From assembly GCA_964036295.1 (NCBI GenBank), contig OZ038463.1, positions 14,220,069-14,284,068 of the forward strand: 64,000 nucleotides of DNA, given 5' to 3'. The notes beneath the pieces are model-generated. The model was given only the letters and a program-made list of their open reading frames with translations. It was not told where the DNA came from and made no database searches. This document shows, piece after piece, positions 59,599-64,000 of the stretch. The position numbers and the translations under genes are program-made. The DNA is from Plumapathes pennacea. Lineage: Eukaryota; Cnidaria; Anthozoa; Antipatharia; Myriopathidae. Positions within the stretch are counted from its first letter, which is position 1. The number at the start of each line of letters is the position of its first letter.

Positions 59599-60990
59599 TC
59601 CCCGAACGAAGTGAGGGAAATAATCACGACGCTAATGCAGCAAAATCGTATCATTTGAAGACTCCAAGCGTGTCGCCATCTCGAAATTTAATGTTCGTGT
59701 GTGTGTGTGTGTGTGTGTGTGGGGTACGACTCGTCCCCAGGGCCATCCGCGTCTAGCGACCACTGCGAGGCTACATCGGCAGCTTAACTGTAAACCGCCA
59801 TTTTCTTAGTGACATGCGGTAGCTGTAAGAGTACGAACGGAAGTGATTTTGTACAATAAGATGCAGAAACAAGGCCAAGCAGTTCGACGGACGGCTGTAA
59901 TTTGCCCGGATATTTTGCCGGTGTATGGGAGGCAAGCTTACTAGCCGTGAAACGGATTCTTAAAGGCACAACTGGTCGACCTGAACACAATCCCAGACGC
60001 CAGTACTGTGTTAAAACGCAGACACTTCTTCAGAAAGAAATAGCAAAATACAGTTGGTGGAAATCGAACAATCATCGTGGCAAATTTCACCTTTTACAAT
60101 AACAGGAATGTAGTTTTCAGAATCCAAGTTTGACAAGATGACGACACACAATACAATGGAAAGTGGAATTTTCGTACTGTATGAGGACTGCTCTATACAG
60201 TGTACTTTGAAATCATTGAAGACGTAAACAATGGTGTTTTGGGTTTTGTTTCCTTTGCTGGAAAAGAGCTAAAGCTATGGCTTTCAGGAACCGGTGAGTT
60301 TTGAAAATTTACATCAATTAACGTACAACGCTTTTGTTAAATGACGGTCGTGTTATCATTATGGTATTTCAACAATTGCCGTATATTTTGTCGTTTGATG
60401 CCCCGGGAACTGTGATGAAGGCCAAGTAGGATTATACTGTGATCTTTTCGCTAGTTTTTAAAGCTATTTCAGAGTGCCTTCGTGCAAGATTGTGTCATCC
60501 GATTCCTGACATATTTGCATAATTTCACTGACAGTCTGACACATGCTGTGAAGTTTTGTCGCCGCGTTTGTTGGCACACTGTATTCAAGGATAAAATGTA
60601 ACCGGGTTAAAATGCTTTTGCTTTTTGAAGGCTATTAAAGTAGAAAATATCCGGCCACTGCTTTCCAAATTAAACAATTACAGTCTATTGTATATTATTG
60701 TCTACTAGCGGGACCCCGTAAGATACTCGCTCAACACAATCGAACTTTGTATTATTTAGTGACCGGGTTTGCTCGCTCAATACAATCGGACCTTGTATTA
60801 TTTAGTGACTTGATTTCTTTTTTCTGTCAAAGATTTTAAAATCGTCAAACGCAGTTTGAAAAGTTGTTGTGTTCAAAATTGAATACCTGCCAAAATTCAC
60901 ACGGTCCCGAGACTTCGAAAGCGTGTAAACAAGCGACTCGCTTTGACGGCTCTAAATTTTGTCACACTCGAAGAAGCGTATTAAACTTAT

Positions 60991-61021
<31 letters not shown>

Positions 61022-61335
61022 TTCGGTGTCCAAGATTGACTTTGCTTGGCTTTCAAGCCTCGGGAGTATTCTGTAGTTGCGTGTAAATGTTGTCTCAGCG
61101 AATTTTGAAGTTCAGCTTAGTGTCTACGAAAATTGCAGAATGTGCACGTTGTCTGAACTAAACCAGACTGCCGTGCGAAAAAGATTTTTTTTAGCGGCCG
61201 ACTGGTGACGTCGCTACACAGCCGTGGTTTGCAAAAAAAATTTTAAATAATCTCCGAACCGAAAATAAACAAGAATCCCGCTTTCCGAAAACCCACTACT
61301 GAGCGAGGGGATATCTGCGATTATCGTATTTCTAG
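59599..61335 (+). mobile_element. Helitron H4, complete ends, different cargo
   Basis: 5' TCCCCGAACGAAGTGAGGG and 3' GATTATCGTATTTCTAG. The flanks GGCCGGAATATAT and TAACTATGCC join to match the empty site at ~11800-11830 (GGAATATATTAACTGTGCC). The interior resembles H5, not the STPR part of H1. Contains (GT)n at ~59695-59721 and an A run at 60996-61021. Confidence 0.85.
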
Positions 61336-61670
61336 TAACTATGCCTGTGTAAGGTCAAATTTCTCCCAGTGCAGCCAATCTATTTAACTTATGTGGAGTA
61401 ACTATGCCCACAGTCACACCGATAACACTTGACAACATTAAAACTAAAACGCAGGCCGAGTTTTTTTCTCTCTTTCTCAGTATTGACCTTCGCTGAAGTG
61501 ACGCTGAAATGACGCTGAAATGTCGTCAAGATAAATTCTGTTTGTTCAATGTCTTCCACATTTTGCCCCGATCACACTTGTGACTTTAACGACAAGTCAA
61601 CATTTACAACTTCGCAGGTGCAAACGGCGTTTTGTCACCCACATATGTCGATTAGTTGTTGCAACACATG

Positions 61671-63985
61671 CTCAGATCAAACCAGAAATAGAATCATAGT
61701 GTGCCTGTGTATGAACATACGTTTTCAATATTTTGAGCATAGAAACAAAACCTTCCCAAGGTGTACTCTTTTATGTTTTAGGATTGAGGGGGAGTTTGTT
61801 CACTGAATAAAGTTCACTGCGCCGTTTGTTTGACACACGCAATCGGCTATTCTATTTAGCTCAGAACATCGGGATATATCAAGGCATTTGGTTTGTTGAA
61901 TGAACGGAGAAGAGTACTTCTTTGGGCTGGGACGCGAGAAGGACGACGTTTTCGCTGCAACAGCCGCGTTGGAGTATCTGCTGGGCTCCTGAGGTAGTGA
62001 GAATTGCCTCTTTGTGGTTTTACTTCTTCTCTCGCCTTTCGAACAAATAATTTGGCACAAAACGGTAAGCTTTGTGAATCTGGACGAGAAATATACTGCC
62101 AACGATGTGAAAGACCAGACTAACTGGTCGTGGACAACTCCCAAGACTTTAATAATTTTCATTGCATGAGCCTCTACAGGTTATGCTTTAAAATCGCCGC
62201 CGGGCAAGTAATGAAGTTGCACCATCGTTTCGTATTTAATAAATAAACTCAGCCAAAACAAACTTTTCCGGCCAGGTTTCCCTCGCCTACACAAAACTTT
62301 AAGGCGGCTCGCCCAAGCTTTTGGAGACTGAGGAAACTGTGGCTATATTTATTCCAAAATGTTTTCCGAGTTTCTCGGCCGCTTTTCCTCTCCTACACAA
62401 AGCTTTCAGGCGGCTCGCCCAAGCTTTTGGAGAGGAAACCGTGGCCTATTTATTCCGAATTGTTCTCGGCCTATTTTTCCTCTCCTATACACAAAACTTT
62501 CAGGCGGCTCGCTTAGCTTTTGCAGAGGTGTGGCTTTATTTATTCCGAGATGTTTAGTTCCGAGTTTCTCGGCCTATTTTTCCTGTCTTTCGAAGGCTCG
62601 CCCAAGATTTTCGAGAGGACACTGGCTTTATTCATTCCGAAATGTTTTCCGAGTTTCTTGGCCTGGTTTTCTTTTCCTTCAAAAAACTTTCAGGCGGCTC
62701 GCCCAAGATTTTGGAGAGGAAACTGTGGCTTTGTTGTTCCGAAACGTTTTCCGAGTTTCTCAAACTATAATTTTCCTCTCCTTCACAAAGCTTTCAAGCG
62801 GCTCGCCCAAGCTTTTGGAGACGAAACTGTGGCTTTATCTATTCCGAAATGTTTTCCGATTTTCTCGGCCTAGTTTTTCTCTCTTACACGCAAAGCTTTC
62901 AAGCGGCTCGCCAAAGCTTTTTGGAGAGGACACAAGGCAGCTTTTTCGTTGCGGATTGACCTCCCGTCCACACGTATCCCCCGGTGAATACGGTTGATAA
63001 ATCCGAAACTTTCTGATCAGCGTATTCAAAAATATACGGATTCGACCGTCCACACGACGCCGTATTCACGCGCATTCAAAAAAATCCACTCTGGGAAGCG
63101 TTTTCAAAAGTTGCGGATTCACGGGAGAGGCCAACGGAATCCGCAACAAAAAAGGTAACGGCTACATGGCGATTAGGCTTCGAACACTCGAGTTTGTCCT
63201 GCCCTGCCGCGATTGATATTAAACAACGGTGTTCGTAGGGAATACTATATGGCTGTTACAACTTCTCAAATGTGCTCGACTCATGGCTCAACATAGCTCG
63301 ACGTGGACAAGTGCTTATTTCTTTCATAGAAAAAGAAGGCAAACATGCATGGCTGTGTTTTCATTGGGTTAAGTTACGGGAAAATTCCTTGATTTCCACG
63401 CAAAGCTGACCCGGTATAAACACAGCCTATACACAAATAATGGTAATTACAAAGCAGAATAATGCACGCAGTGTAACCATCATTATCTCTCTTGTCTTGC
63501 ATAAACAAATATTTCATATGAGCTAGCACAATACATCACCAGCTTATACTAAATCAAACTAATCAAAGCTCAAAAGAAGTGAGCGAAAACTTTACATTTT
63601 CAGGCTAAAAAAATGACAGCAAAATTTACTTAATTATTAATCGTTTTTTGACCAATGGCCCCGAAAGAATACAAAGACTAAGACTGTGCAGTGCAATAAT
63701 TTCTTTCGCGAGGATTTTCACGACTCGGCGGCAGTGGCGTGCTTTGCAGTTCTAGTCAGTGCTCGCTGGCACGGTTTTCCGCGTCGCCTGATCTGATTCG
63801 TTCACATCAGTTCATCCAAACAGATGCTCAGTTTTTTGTAATTTGAGATGTAAAGTGAAAGTCTTGTGACTCAAGCGTTAAAAATAAAGTTACTCTCTCT
63901 GTGGAGTCATTGAAAAGCCGACAGGAAACTGGACGAGAGATATTGTGTTCGCGACCACTTCGCAAAACTAGGCAGATATTATAGG
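61671..63985. repeat. Segmental duplication block S1, copy 5 (most like copy 1)
   Basis: Closely matches 1-1600 and 2820-3630, with the segment between largely deleted and replaced by a truncated Harbinger-like MITE (~62940-63148). The minisatellite spans 62265-62935. No gene recognised. At 63986 the sequence leaves S1. Confidence 0.75.
62265..62935. repeat. Minisatellite, ~100-bp period, fourth array
   Basis: Same unit and almost the same first units as 655-1590, shortened to ~7 units. Forward ORFs reflect the stop-poor repeat. Confidence 0.85.
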
Positions 63986-64000
63986 AAAGGCCAACGGAAT

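Overview
This is eukaryotic, AT-rich, repeat-dense DNA with spliced genes and no prokaryotic operon structure. The best-supported proteins are small secreted PAN/apple plus F5/8-type-C (discoidin) modules. With a Penelope-like element carrying a GIY-YIG endonuclease, Helitrons and PIF/Harbinger-type elements, this fits an anthozoan cnidarian, probably a stony coral. The taxon is an inference.

The window is a mosaic of tandem segmental duplications. Two blocks alternate. Block S1 (1-4458, 12141-17056, 26341-30435, partial 44881-45600, 61671-63985) carries a ~100-bp-period minisatellite and several MITEs. Block S2 (7506-10560, 17057-23870, 30436-40900, 45601-50813) carries, on the minus strand, one copy each of a two-exon PAN-F5/8C coding module. 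A third block, T (10560-12140; 40905-41147 plus 43775-44880; 57930-59598 plus 61336-61670), follows S2. The four modules start at 9942, 23390, 39708 and 50316. All four have a 391-nt first exon, consensus splice donors and a phase-1 junction that rebuilds the start of an F5/8C domain. No exon finishing the last third of that domain was recognised.

A ~3-kb segment with frameshifted, unrecognised small-protein genes lies between S1 and S2 at 4459-7505. It recurs inverted at ~54062-57460, where it sits inside a pair of terminal inverted repeats.

Mobile elements explain most of the length differences between units, and the duplicated units supply natural empty sites. These include four Helitron insertions (19255-20740, 37672-38403, 51128-52649, 59599-61335) plus one nested in a Harbinger-like element (41673-43204). 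They also include a 3.8-kb foldback palindrome (31436-35234), a mariner-like MITE (28358-28817), Harbinger-like MITEs, a 5'-truncated Penelope-like element (39804-40594) and a tiny poly(A) retro-insertion (47754-47814). Three of the Helitrons carry a decayed ORF of 23-residue STPR-like repeats.

No tRNA, rRNA or CRISPR was recognised. Exact alignment, RNA evidence and homology search were not available, so boundaries of diverged repeats are approximate.
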